A DNA stretch of 64,000 bases from Tretioscincus oriximinensis (GCA_022410635.1 JAJVDF010001827.1:17842-81841); one strand, 5' to 3'; counted from the first letter of the stretch, positions 22,546-33,469 are shown. Numbers and translations: made by a program. The notes: a model not told the origin generated them from the letters alone.

Positions 22546-22662
22546 ATCTGAAGAAGTACATGTGTTTACGAAAGCTTATGTCACCTACTTTTCTACTGTT
22601 AGTCTCTAAGTGCTACTAGACCTTTTGCTGGACTTTCTACTAGACTATCACGNCTATTTCAC
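22546..22662 (+). repeat. Interspersed repeat X, copy 1
   Basis: CTGAAGAAGTAC...ACGAAAGCTTATG...GTTAGTCTCTAAGTGCTACTAGA...GACTATCACG matches 48990-49100 in order and spacing. The phrase ACGAAAGCTTATG...TTAGTCT...AAGGTGC...ACTAACACGGCTA is widespread in reptile genomes as the end of an interspersed element. I do not know its class with certainty. Confidence 0.6.
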
Positions 22663-23650
22663 TGATTTTGAACTTTTTCTGAAACTCATATTACTAAGTA
22701 TCGTTCTCAGTAATTGAGAATGTCAAAATATCTATTTTTCCAAATATAATTTCACACTGAAACTTATTTTGCTCCTCACTATAATATTCTCAAGCAGTTT
22801 TCAAATGGTTCATGGCAAGCATTTTGAAATTCAGCTCACATTTTATTAAGCTAGAGCAAGAATTTGTCTGGTAGGAGTCGTTTTTCAGTAGCTTTATTAA
22901 ACATTGGCTTTTGAGACAGAGAAATGGAACAAAATGTTGAAATTAGTATATTTTCTTTTCTTACCAAGATATCTTAAGGCTGTTGTTTCTGAATCCTTTT
23001 CATCTAAGTGGGAGGCTGTGATATGATTCTGAGAAAAATATAGTTGTCTGAAATAATATATCTTTTCTTTGTTTTTGATTAATATTTAATTTTTTTTTAA
23101 TGAGTGCCTAGCAACATGCATATTTTCCCCCTTTACCATCAAGGAGCAGGAACAAGCTGCTCAAACCTGATAGGTGTTTTTCTCCATTAGCAAGGTCTTT
23201 CTTCTAACTAGCATGTCAATGCCACTTAAGCTAGGTTTATGGGATCTAGAAACTCTTTGATGAGACAGTGCACAAATGGGTAAAACAAAGGACCATTTTT
23301 ATAGAAACTGTAGGCTCACAAACTTTAGATACCTCTTTGATGCATATTGCTATGAGAATGTGTGTGTGTGCAAATGCAATCGTCATAAATAATAAAAGGC
23401 ACGTAGGAGAGTTCAACATTCCAGGGTATAACAACCAAAGACAAGGCTCAGAACTTTGGCATCCTCCAAAGACCACTGACAGGGCTGAGAATTTTGNCAA
23501 TCTCCTGAGATCAATGACAGGTCTTGGAACTTTGGCAGCCTTCAGAGACCAGAGTCCTTAGTTAAAACTGGCTAAAAGACAGAGAACAGAGGGAAGTAAT
23601 AAATGGACAGTTCTCTGGATAGAAAGATGTGAGAAGTGTAATACCCCAGG
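22663..23650. other. AT-rich spacer
   Basis: No gene. 22700-23000 is repeat-free and AT-rich. The 97-codon frame at 23268-23561 has no recognisable domain. Confidence 0.45.
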
Positions 23651-23654
23651 GTTC

Positions 23655-23775
23655 AGTACTGGGAGGGAAAGTAAGGCAGGAAAATAAGAAGGAAGGAAAG
23701 GAGAATGGAAAGAAAGAAAGGAGGAATGAAACAAAGAAGCTGAAAAGGGGAAAGGAGTGGGAAAGGGAGGGAGTG
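23655..23775. repeat. Purine-rich tract
   Basis: Nearly all A/G on the plus strand (GGAAAG, GAAGGAAAG words). Frames across it are composition artefacts. Confidence 0.85.
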
Positions 23776-23937
23776 GTTGCATGCATGGATGTTTCTACTT
23801 TTAATAGCCACCTTATAGTAGCCTGCAAATATGACCTATAAAGCTGATGGGAGAAGATTGAAGTTCCAATTTGGAGTCTGTCTGACTTTCCTGAATTCTA
23901 TTTTGAGCCATTATGTATCCATAGCATATGTTAGAAA

Positions 23938-23962
23938 GATTATTATTATTATTATTATTATT

Positions 23963-24013
<51 letters not shown>

Positions 24014-24014
24014 N

Positions 24015-24059
<45 letters not shown>

Positions 24060-24125
24060 TGTTGTTTTGTTGTTATTGTGGTTGTTGTTGTTGTTGTTAG
24101 GGTTGTTGTTGTTTGTTGTTTGTTA
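23938..24125. repeat. (TTA)n/(TTG)n compound microsatellite
   Basis: About eight TTA units are followed by more than thirty TTG units, becoming irregular (TTTTG, TTGTGG) toward 24125, with an N at 24014. It codes runs of Val, Leu or Ile on paper; these are not genes. It abuts the 3' terminus of the CR1-like copy at 24135. Confidence 0.95.
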
Positions 24126-24134
24126 TTAATGTGT

Positions 24135-24435
24135 TCTCATAAGAACAAAAGAGAACATAAGAGGAGCCCTACTAAATTGGGCCACAGACCATTTAATCTA
24201 GCATTCTGCCTCACACAGTAGCCCTATAATTGCACTTGGGCAGTCTTAAGCAGAAGGCAAAATCTTTCCCTGTTCTTGACTCCCTGCAAATGGTACTTCA
24301 GGAATACTGCCTGTTGCTCCATCCATTTCAAGAGTTTGGCTTCTGTGAATTTATCTCATTGCATCTTAAAGCTACTAGGTTGCTAGCTACTACCATCACT
24401 TCTGAAAGTAAAATTCATAGACCAATGATTCTCTG
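24135..24435 (-). mobile_element. CR1-like LINE 3' UTR
   Basis: The plus strand begins CATAAGAAC and GAACATAAGAGGAGCC (the inverted terminus), then GCATTCTGCCTCACACAG, TCCCTGCAAATGGTA and GCCTGTTGCTCCATCC, the same series as 12160-12470. Confidence 0.85.
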
Positions 24436-24437
24436 GA

Positions 24438-25240
24438 GCTGTGTTCTCACTGGAGGAAAAAAAAAGCTATTTTAGAAGAAAGAGAGTGAAACTAGAGTCG
24501 CCCCATATAAAACTAGGTTACTTTATTCAGTTTCAAACTGTTTTCTGGTCACACAGGGGACACATGATTCCAGTTTCGCTTTGGAGTAAATGTCCCCACT
24601 ACAGGAAAAGCCAATTGTTTTTGCCCTGGACATGTTTGTCACTGTTCAATCCTATCACTGTGGGTGTGTCTACTAAAATTCCCCTTCCCCTTTGCTGCTT
24701 TCCATCAGCGCAACACATCATTACTAGGTGCTTGGTTAGGTTTCCATTCCCTTAACCTCACATTCAATTCACTGGCAAGAACAAAGCTACTTTTGCACAC
24801 CTGCATATTTACAAAGCAAAGCAATGTCACCGTTAACCGTTCCTCCTGTCTCTAATTTCTAGTCTCCAAAATGCCCCCACAATAGACATGTTCACAGTGA
24901 GGATGAGGGATTCTTTGTGCACTGTTGGATTCTACCCTTCATTCCATAATCCTCCCTCATAACCTCTCTTGCGCAAAATCAGTGGTTATTTGATAGATTG
25001 ATCGTACTGTCAGAAAAAGTAGTGACAACAACCAGCCTGGATAGCTTTAATAAGACATTGTAAAAACTCAAAGTGAACACATAAATGAACACTACTGTAA
25101 TTGATTTTAAGAAGCTGTCTTAAGTCAGAGTATTATAGCTAACTACTAGCTCCATTAATCTCCATGGAAACCACTGAAAACCAAGTTTTTTGTTTCCTTT
25201 AGAAACAAAAGCTGGTAATTGCATTTTGATTACCATTAAG
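24438..25240 (+). repeat. Repeat family A, copy 1
   Basis: About 800 bases recur almost continuously at 59263-60032, with scattered substitutions and short indels. Shared landmarks include CTGTGGGTGTGTCTACTAAA, GCGCAAAATCAGTGGTTATT and GTCCATGG/TCTCCATGGAAACCAC. Both copies contain a small CR1-like 3' piece (about 25005-25064: CAGCCTGGATAGCTTTAATA), so the capture predates their spread. No coding frame is shared. It could be a non-autonomous element or an old duplication; no terminal repeats were found. Confidence 0.75.
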
Positions 25241-25369
25241 TAGCAGAACTGGTTCAGCCACTAAGCCTACTCATCTAGTTATTGGGCTAAGGGATGAGAT
25301 GTTGCATCATGGAAGGCAAATGTGTACTGATCAATTCAAAGGCTTGCCAAGGCAACCAACCTGGGGAAC

Positions 25370-25602
25370 TCCCACAATACGTATTGGCCAAGAGGGAATA
25401 TGCAGCCCTCCCCTTTTCACTCCTCACAAAAAACATGCCCAGCAAACAGTCTCCAAACCGCAGCAAGAACAGAAAAAATCAGAATGAAGAAAAACTACTT
25501 TTAACCCAGTTCTTTGTGGCATGAAAAGAGCAAAGACCCAGTTCACGTAAGTTCCAAACCAGTTTGAATTTGGATTAAAAGGAAACACAGCATGGTTTCA
25601 CA
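25370..25602 (+). repeat. Repeat family B, copy 1
   Basis: Matches the reverse complement of 29055-29290: GGCCAAGAGGGAATATGCAG, ACATGCCCAGCAAACAGT, AGCAAGAACAGAAAAAATC and GGAAACACAGCATGGT appear in the same order. The translations also run parallel (KREYAALPFSLL here, RREYPALPFYLL there), but neither frame is long. Class unknown. Confidence 0.65.
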
Positions 25603-25689
25603 CAAAATTCACACCGATTCTTTTCCTGCGGTGGGAACCCAACCTGGGTGGGGAAAAAAGCCTTTCTCTTATCTGTTTTAACTCTTCCC

Positions 25690-26400
25690 ATCAGCTTCAA
25701 GGAATGCCCCCAGTCTTAGTGTTGAGTGACAGAAAAAGTATTTTTTTCTGTTCATCTTATCCATCCCATGCATGATTTTACCCACTTCAATCAGATCACC
25801 GCTTAAAGACATCTCCAGAGCCAGATGAGACTTAAGCTACATCCACACATCACTTTCATTCCACTTTTATAGTGGAATATTCCACAATAAAGCATTGTGT
25901 TGATTGGTTTATTCTAGAATATCCATGTTTTATTGTGGAATATAGTGGAATAAATAAGTTATGTGTTTATGTAACCTTTTGCAGTCTAATTTCACAATGG
26001 GGTATTCCAGCCCCTTGATAATGCATATTGGACTTTGTCACATGTTCTCCAGTTTCACAATGTAATGTGAATTTCTAAAATGTAATGAGGAGAACTGTGC
26101 ATAATATTCCAAATGTAGATTCACCAAAGATATATAAAGAGGCAAAACAACACTTGCTAACTTAAATTCCCTTCCTTATTATCTCTGACATTAAATGTAC
26201 TTTTTTCACTATTGCTGCACAGTAGGTTGACACATTCAATGTTCTGTTCACCAACACCCCAAGATCCCTTTTATGTTCTATCACAGAAACCTTAGTCTCC
26301 ATTGGTGGATAGGAGTAACTGGGTTTATTTGCCCCAGTTTCGACAGCAGACATTTCCAAAAATGTCTTTGTGGGGACATTCATTGATATGAACATGGAAA
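25690..26400 (-). pseudogene. CR1-like LINE RT fragment split by a MITE
   Basis: The minus strand of 26162-26395 reads VIEHKRDLGVLVN...SEIIRKGI, the same segment as the copy at 48110. 25975-26160 continues it, with text matching the 'GGAACTAGAGAAGGTGCAG...ATCAAGGGTCTGGAGCACC' stretch of 48310-48370. 25690-25830 continues through the GTGATCTGATTGAAG region. About 140 bases at 25836-25976 interrupt it. The frame is broken throughout. Confidence 0.75.
25836..25976. mobile_element. Small palindromic MITE inside CR1-like LINE
   Basis: The two halves are inverted relatives: AGCTACATCCACACATCACTT on the left and the complement of AGGTTACATAAACACATAAC on the right, both leading into ATTCCAC and TATTCCACAATAAA words. 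LINE homology is continuous on either side, which supports a later insertion. The target duplication is unclear. Confidence 0.6.
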
Positions 26401-26954
26401 ATCTTACAAAACTTTGAGTCTACATGTAAAAGTTCATTGGCTCNAAATGACTTATGGGGCTTGTCATGTGACAAGAATGCTAGGCAATGTATCACAGGAG
26501 CATGGAAACCTGAAGGTAGATGAGTCGAGATCGTGAACACATTTTTCCAAATTTGAGTTTAATCTCTGACGTGGATTAAAGTCAGATTGTTCATATACAC
26601 CTGTTTCCCTCTTCATCTTCCCTTAAATATTATGCAGAAGAAAGTGTATTAAAGACATTGGGAGCATAAGGTACCACATATTGTCTCTTTAAGAGCAACA
26701 GTGAAGACACAGCTCCCCCTTGACTCAAGAACAGCAGCTGCAGCTTGCCTCTGTCACCACTCATCTGTTGTCCCACCTTGCTGGCCAAGAAGTGGAAGCT
26801 GAGCTTCTTCTCCTCCTGCTCATGCACTGCCAGCACCAAGCTGAGGAAGGAAGAAGGAACCAGGTAAAATGCTGCTTGTTGGGAAAAAAGTGGTGCAGAA
26901 GAGAAACCGTACCTGAATAGAAGTAAAGTGCATGGCAGCATCAACTGCCTTGTT
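26401..26954. other. Spacer
   Basis: The 104-codon minus frame at 26630-26944 lacks any recognisable domain. No gene called. Confidence 0.4.
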
Positions 26955-27201
26955 TATTTNTTTGTTTATTTGTATTTTTATCCCGCCCTACCATAGGGCG
27001 GCCTACCATAGGGTGGCGCACATAGCTTTTGTTGCTTTCTCCACAACAGACATCCTGTGGAGTAGGTGGGGCTGAAAGAGTTCAAAGAACTGTGACTGGC
27101 CCAAGGTCACCCAGCTTCCTTCATGGAGGAGTGGGGAATCGAACCAGGAGGCTACCAGATAAGAGTCCCACACTCTAACCACTACACCAAACTGGCTCTT
27201 T
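26955..27201 (-). mobile_element. Squamate tRNA-SINE (Sauria-type head)
   Basis: The minus strand starts AGAGCCAGTTTGGTGTAGTG, with an A box in GTGTAGTGGTTAGAGTG, and has a B box GGTTCGATTCCCC (27133-27145). The GGGTGACCTTGGGCCAGTCAC and CACCTACTCCACAGG body and a TAGGGCGGGATAAAAATAC tail follow. The promoter boxes would serve RNA polymerase III. This head and body are familiar from lizard and snake genomes and are the best single clue to the host group. The 3' end repeats GGCCTACCATAGGG twice. Confidence 0.88.
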
Positions 27202-28577
27202 TGTTGACTTCCTTCTCTTGCTGCTTTGTTGGCTGGTGTGACTGTGCCTGGTGACTGGAAAAGGCGAGGCTGAAAGGAAAAGAGCCTGTGATGGGAGACG
27301 GGAAATGGCCTTCCAGTAATGTTACAAAGATCTGAATAGCTCCTGGCAGAAAAATGGTTCCTCACCCCTGCNTTAAAGTTTTTCTGAAGTATCCCTTTTG
27401 TTACATCTGAATGTAGCCTTTGTGATTGACTAAANCTATTTATTCTAGTGACAACACCTTAACCTGTGTCTGGAAACATTATGTTGGTCTCATGGTATTC
27501 TGAAGGTGTCCTGTGGTCATCCAGAGGAGGCTTTTCTAAAATCAACTTGTAGTGGTGCCCTTTAGTTTCCCTCCCTCTCCTGATTGCAGACAAAAATAAA
27601 CACTTGGTGATTCCACTTGGCATTAAATGTTGCAGAAATCTGTAGAAATCAATGGCTTGGTCTTTGTGGTTAGAATATATTTTGGCTAGAGTGCCAAATT
27701 TGTTATTTAGTAGTCTCCCAGCTTGATTCCACTCTCTCACATAAAGTCAGCTAGTTGACCCTAGTCTGGTCACAGTTTTTGGGACCTTCCTCAATCCCAC
27801 CCACTTCACAAGGTACCTGTTGTGAAGAAAATAAAAGAAGGTTACTAAATTCATTTTGAGTTCCTCTGCGTTGAGAAAAGCAAGGTATAAAAACTAGTAA
27901 GTACTCAACCCCTCCTCCTTCAAGCCTATAGAGATAGAAGTACTTGTGTTCCAAGCTTTGCTGAAAAATTTCTATTCCTTTTGTTTGCGTAATTTCATTC
28001 TTATTTTATATTATAAAATAGTAATTTTCCTTCAATTCTCTTAGTTTTCTAAGCTAGCATTGAGAGAAGTGTCTCCCAGAATTCTTACAGTCTGCAGTGA
28101 AAATGAAGTGATTACAATTGAACATTATTTGCTGCTTTTGTTTCCCTTTTGTAACCTATCCTATCATCTCTCATCCACATTTTCTAGAATAAAATGTTCA
28201 TGGCAGAGAGAGGAGGGGAAACATGAGACATAAATGATTCCATCTTGGGACTGATTTTCGGCCATTTCTGAATTGCTTCAGAGATGTTTCATTTCACTGC
28301 ATTTGATCACAGCCTAAAATGAATGACTTCATCATGATCCATGGCCAAAAGTCACATGACAAAACATTGTGTGACCAGAATGGCTGCCCCCAGGAAAAAG
28401 AAGGTGGGACCTAGGGGGAGAGAGAAACTCAGATCCTGGAGTTTTTCCCTTGCATAGGCTCCAAAATCAATGAGAAACTCACACATGCATGAGTTTCTTA
28501 CATGATTTTTCATCCCTGTATCCTGGCAATTCTCATGACATCATAAGCCCAGAAATCATTGCTGCACTTTGACTACT
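27202..28577. other. Spacer
   Basis: No gene. A short palindrome (AGAAACTCACACATGCATGAGTTTCT) lies near 28470-28500. The frames at 27459-27740 and 27751-27954 (minus) show no domain. Single Ns at 27372 and 27435. Confidence 0.45.
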
Positions 28578-28758
28578 TGTCTGATGCACCTCTTTTACCT
28601 GGCCTTTGGCTAAAGAAATGTCATCTCTGTCCCTACTTTTAAATATTGTTTTATACTGTTTTAATTTAGTAGTTATTTTTTACTGCTTTGGCCGCCCTGA
28701 GACCTTCGGATGTAGGGCGGGGTATAAATATAAATAAATAAAATAAATAAATAAATAC
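28578..28758 (+). mobile_element. L2 LINE 3' end
   Basis: GATGCACCTCTTTTACCTGG, GCCTTTGGCTAAAGAAATG, GGCCGCCCTGAGACCTTCGG, TAGGGCGGGGTATAAATATA and a (TAAA)n tail, parallel to 5640-5802. Confidence 0.8.
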
Positions 28759-29054
28759 AAGCCCCAAAATTCTTTGCAAGCCTGCATACAACTCCTAGGC
28801 AATCTCTACTAGCCAAGAGNCAATGGGAGTTTTACAATTTGCATACTGAAGCTCTGAGGTAGCTTTTCTTCCAGATTTTACAAAAATGGAGGCTGCTAAA
28901 TCAGATGATTTACTGTGTGTGAAATGTTGAACATGTGTGGTTCCATGAAGCANACAGAAGGTAAAATCACCTGCAAATCACAGGAAATAGAATGTGGGGA
29001 TTGGGGATTGGAATCAGGTTCAANAGGGGCTGCATCCCCTGCAAGAAAAGCTTA
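28759..29054. other. Spacer
   Basis: No gene; three single Ns. Confidence 0.5.
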
Positions 29055-29290
29055 AATGACCATGCTGTGTTTCCATTAAATCTAAACTCACATGGGTTTG
29101 GCAATTAAGTGGACAGACAGCAACTGGGTTTTTGGGGGGATTATCCCCAAAGAACTGGAGTAAAAGTAGATTTTCTTATCAGGATTTTTTCTGCTCTTGC
29201 TATGGTTTTGGAACTGTTTGCAGGGCATGGTTTCTGCGAGCAGATAAAAGGGAAGGGCTGGATATTCCCTCCTGGTCAATGCACAGATTC
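29055..29290 (-). repeat. Repeat family B, copy 2
   Basis: Reverse-strand counterpart of 25370-25602, about 3.5 kb away and inverted relative to it. Confidence 0.65.
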
Positions 29291-30690
29291 CCTTAGAACA
29301 GTTTATGAAGACTGCTTCTAATTTTCATGATTTAGTGTAGCATATTCTTACTTTTCTTAATTAATCAATTTGGGTCAAGAAAGTAGAACCTCAGAGACTG
29401 TTCATTTCAAGTTTCATTTCTAGGATATAAAAAAAAATGGTGTTGGGCCCTTTATATCACTTAGTTCCATCCAGCTGAATACTTGATTAATGATTGGATA
29501 TAACTGCTACTACCTGGTGAAAGATCACTTTAAAATGATATCTTTTTGGCATTCCTGAAGACATCACTTTCATGCCTGAGAATTGAAATCAAAGAGTATT
29601 CCTTATTCCTAACAGCATCTTAGGAGATCATTCTAGCAACCTCTTGCTATCACAGGCAGCTATTGTAGACCTCAGGGACTGTGTGGAAGCCACCTAATGG
29701 TTACAAGTGACAATATTGGGTTTTAAAAACAGTTGTTTGTACTGATATACATCTACGTCCCTTGCCTGTGCACATTTTTTAATTCTAATGTGCGGTGCAA
29801 CTATTTGGATGGCTATTTCTCAACTGCTATCTTTAAAAAAAACTTGAGAAGCTGATGCATCCACCAAAAGTTTACTTGCTAATGAATTCTAGGGATATTC
29901 ATATTTAAATTCCATGGCATGTTTCTGCTATTAAATGAGAAAATTATTTTTAATGCCTCATTTAATGGAAATGAATCAGTCAGTCTGATATTCTCAGGAT
30001 AATAAGAGTACTGCAATTACAGGGCTGCATCAGGGTTCTATTTTATTAAAAAACACACACACAACAATAACTTAATCNGAACATCCTTTCCTCAGTGTGG
30101 GCTTTCAATTACCCTGCACTGATGTGATATGTCATGCGTATATATTTCATTGATAATGTTCTTTCTCTCATGCAGACTATCCCTGGCTGATGAAATACTT
30201 CAGATTGCAGAGTTGCTAAATCCAATATGCAAATGGTGATTCTTCAAAGCACTAGGCAAACATTAGTTGATTTGGAATGTTGATAAGAATTTAATGTCAT
30301 ACAATTTATTTGTGTCAGGGTTCCATTCAAAAGGATATCACAGTTTGATTGGAATCTGGAGAAAATAGTTTTCTAGAGAAAATTATACTAAGGATTCTCT
30401 AATACAGGCATTCCAAGCAGAGTGAGCATTAGAGGTAAGATACTGACTGCCAATCATGTAATTTTTAATATATATAAAATAGCTTTCTGTTTAATGATAT
30501 AGTATTGATTAGAATTGGATGAGTAACATAGTCTTCATTAGATGGAGCTAATTGTAAGATTGATATCTATACTGCTATCTTACTCTGTATCCGAGACTAG
30601 ACTTGCATTCTTACTTTATAGAATTAGTTATTTGCTTTTGCACCAAAAGGTAAGTGGGGGATGAAAATACAATTCTAGCATGTATTAAAA
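29291..30690. other. AT-rich spacer with candidate conserved block
   Basis: 29890-30290 is repeat-free and carries words common in vertebrate enhancers, including an octamer (ATGCAAAT at 30228), CTGCAATTACAG and ATTTAATGG/CCTCATTTAATG pairs. No frame. Function is a guess from composition. Confidence 0.25.
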
Positions 30691-30699
30691 GAAGCATAG

Positions 30700-31115
30700 C
30701 GTTTAGACCATGTGAAGTATTCTCTCTCCTCCACCTTGGCCAAAGCTCATCCAGAATACTGTGTCCAGTTCTGGATACTCCAAAAAAAAAGAAAAAGAAA
30801 AAGAGAGAGTGACATGTAAATTGGAGCAAATTCAAAGTAGAGCTCACCAAAATGGTGAGTATCTGGAAACCATATTTCATGAGGTATGGTTAAATGATTT
30901 ATATGGAATTCAGACCATTGACTGATCTGCTTCTAGTATACTGAAAAAGAGAAAAATAATTATTTTACTGCTTTTGTCCATACTATGCATAATTTTGTAC
31001 ACCACTGCTATGTCTCATTTTGCTCTTCTCCTTTCTAGATTAAAAATGGCATTTTAAGATGCTTCTTCAGCTTTCTCCAGATTATCCATATCCTTTTTTA
31101 GGCATATTCTAGATT
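30700..31115. mobile_element. CR1-like LINE fragments, mixed orientation
   Basis: 30700-30900 on the plus strand resembles the CR1 RT segment (TCCAGAATACTGTGTCCAGTTCTGG, then an A-rich run at 30781-30805, then TGGAGCAAATTCAAAG). 30970-31115 resembles the CR1 3' region on the minus strand (ATAATTTTGTACACC, TTCTCCTTTCTAGATTAAAAA). Old and heavily diverged. Confidence 0.5.
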
Positions 31116-31320
31116 GAAGTCTGAAGTTAGAAAAAAAAGTACATAGTCTATTCACAAGCAGCCAACATAAAATAATTCTGAGGGTTCTCCAAGTTTATTT
31201 CAGAATGGTTCAAAGATTGTTGATTGGTGATCATGACCATACAAGTTAAAGAATTTGGATAAAAAACAGGATAATATGCAAGGGTCGCACAGAATTTTTA
31301 AGATGCTTTTGAAACTCTTA

Positions 31321-32210
31321 GGCTGCGTTCTCATGAGGGGAAAACACCAAAGCAAAAGTTTTGTGGCTCTGCGCTAGGCACACGCAGTACATCTATATTC
31401 CAGGGGCGGCTTCATGTTCACCCTGCATCATTCTTAAAGCTACACATCCCCGCAATGGAGTTCCCCTTCAAAATGGACACAGTTGCAGTTCTTGCAAATT
31501 TGGGTTAACTGTGCTCTGGCTACTCTTTGCCCATAGCGAGAGCACATCCATGTAAATGATAGCTGCCTTGAATTCGAGGTCAGTTGGACAGAGAAATAGC
31601 TGCAGTTTCCAGGGCATGCAGCCTGGGCAGGAGAGACTGCCTGTTTCTTGGATTGCACTTCCCAGCAGGCCCTGCTGTCAGCACAACAACAGGCTCCCTG
31701 GAGGAAGAAAGGAAGAAGGGGCTCCTGTTTATTAACAGCAGAACTGTTGTTGTGATGGCAGCCAGGGAAAAGGGGACTTTGCAAACAGCCAAGACTTGCA
31801 GCAGATCTCTCTCCCAGCAGAGCAACAGTTCAAAGAGAAGGAAGGGGATCATGCCACCACCCTGCTGCCGTGTTTATGTGCACAACCAAAGGAGGGGGAA
31901 CTTTTAACTGCTGCCCATTTAACCTCATGGGAGGTTAGGAGGAAATGTTGGCAGCAGCAGTCATGCAGGGCCACCCCTGGCAAGTAGGAGGTATGGAATT
32001 CCTTCTTTGTCCAACTGACCTCGAATTCGAGGCAGCTGTCATTTAAGCAGATATGCTTTCGCTGCGACGGAGCCTCCCAGGGGCTTCTGCTGTGAGAACG
32101 AGTGAAAGCAGCTGGAACGGTGCTTGGCACGGAATTGTAGGGCAGGGTGAAAATGAATTCACTTCACTGTGAGCCAAAATTGTTTCTTTCACCACTGGGA
32201 GAACTTAGCC
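31321..32210. mobile_element. Fold-back DNA transposon, PIF/Harbinger-like target
   Basis: An 890-bp element with long imperfect inverted arms. The outer ends GGCTGCGTTCTC and the complement of GAGAACTTAGCC match at 10 of 12 positions. The inner arms at about 31554-31590 and 32008-32044 are nearly identical (AGCTGCC, TCGAATTCGA or TTGAATTCGA, GTCAGTTGGACA). TTA flanks both ends (31318-31320 and 32211-32213), a 3-bp duplication as in PIF/Harbinger. The frames of 90-114 codons inside are shadows of the arms and spacer; none looks like a transposase. Confidence 0.72.
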
Positions 32211-32213
32211 TTA

Positions 32214-33094
32214 ATTTGTTCTGTAGATTCAGTGTTCTGTGACATACAGTAAGCTATAAGGAATGACATGGAAAAAAGTATCTATAGAAAGAAGCAGTAA
32301 AAGCCAACTGAATAGCAAAGAATGAGGTAATGTTGGACAATACTGACCATTTGTTACATAAAATGCCTATCAATGGATTTACAATGTTTTTTAAAATAAA
32401 AAGAAAGCTGCTTTTCTTTTAATTTAGATACATTTTGGGAGTCCACTGATGGCTAGAGTAAGCACAAATGGACAGAAAGTGATTTGACAGAATTAGTGAA
32501 ATCAAAACCCAAATGTCAATGCAAATATACTATGTTTTTGTTATTCCCCCTCAGCTATCTAAGTTTTTCTTTATATTTCTAAGCTCACAAAGATATAAAA
32601 TTGGGGTCTTCTGGATTATTATAGATCAGAACTCAGTTCATGGGAAGCATTATTTTCTTGTAAAGATTCCATGGTGATATTTGCAGGATTAAGAAAATCT
32701 GAAATTAGTGCCTATTGCTCCAGATCAAGAATATATTCTTAATTAAGGATTTACAAGATAATTGCATTTGATTAAAACATAGTGAGCTCAGTTTTACTTG
32801 ATTGGTAATTAAAGATTTCTCTCCCTCTCTCTTTCTTTAGCTATTCTATTTTCCATTAGTATTTAATGGTTAATTACTCCAGAGTATACTAAAAATAGGA
32901 AGCTTTAATATATAACCAGGAGAAACTAGCTACGTTATGCACGGAACATAGAAGTCACATTTTCTCTACAATGGATTGTCTAACTTTGAAATGTGTGAGA
33001 GACAAAGGGAAAAGAATTTGGCCTTACTCCACAAAAATGAGTTTAATGAAAATAACATGGAGTTTTTAAAACATTTTATTAATGTGTATTTCTT
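32214..33094. other. AT-rich spacer with candidate conserved block
   Basis: 32420-32900 is repeat-free, with TTAATTAAGG, TTGGTAATTAAAG and GGTTAATTACTCC homeobox-type words and a CT-rich patch at 32818-32840. No frame, no transposon. Confidence 0.25.
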
Positions 33095-33180
33095 GTTTTT
33101 CTGTTATCTGCACTGTGACCAATAATGAAGGGTGGGATATAAATTGCCATATAAAAAAATAAAATATTAATACAATAAGT
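33095..33180 (+). mobile_element. LINE/SINE tail relic
   Basis: CTGTGACCAATAATGAAGGG, then TGGGATATAAATTGCCATAT, then an A-rich end; similar to 36640-36725. Confidence 0.4.
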
Positions 33181-33188
33181 CATTGATT

Positions 33189-33466
33189 GTCAGGAGGTCC
33201 TGACATAGGGAACTGTCTGTCTGTAATACTTAATGTATTATATGTTCATATATGTCTGTATTGTTGGTCTGACTGGATTCCCGGGACTGTTTCCAGGGAT
33301 GTTTGGTGGGAAACCTTCATTTGCAATGTTGCTTGCACTTTGGGCAGGAGAACAGCTTGCAGTAATTGGCTGATTGATTATATATATAGTACTGTTGTTC
33401 TGTTAGCTGAACACTGCAGACCAAACTTAAATTTCATCTGAGCGTTCAGTCACTTCTGGGCATCAC
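33189..33466 (+). mobile_element. Possible decayed solo LTR related to the gypsy LTR
   Basis: Starts TGTCAGGAGG and follows the layout of the gypsy LTR at 10808: a GTGGGAAACC-type motif, a GGCTGATTGATTATATATA promoter-like stretch, ACTGCAGACC about 40 bases later, and CAGTCACTTCTGGG before a terminal CATCACA. Identity is low and no target duplication is seen. The call rests on order of motifs. Confidence 0.4.
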
Positions 33467-33469
33467 ATT

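Noticed and set aside
23831..24221. Frames rich in Val or Leu
   Set aside because: Translation of the TTA/TTG microsatellite.
26630..26944. 104-codon minus-strand frame as a small membrane protein
   Set aside because: Hydrophobic runs arise from T/C-rich codons; no start context, homolog or splice signal could be recognised.
27125..27201. tRNA gene on the minus strand
   Set aside because: It is the head of a squamate SINE, with the SINE body directly after it.
31440..31907. Overlapping 90-114-codon frames on both strands
   Set aside because: They lie in the arms and spacer of the fold-back element; no transposase motif.
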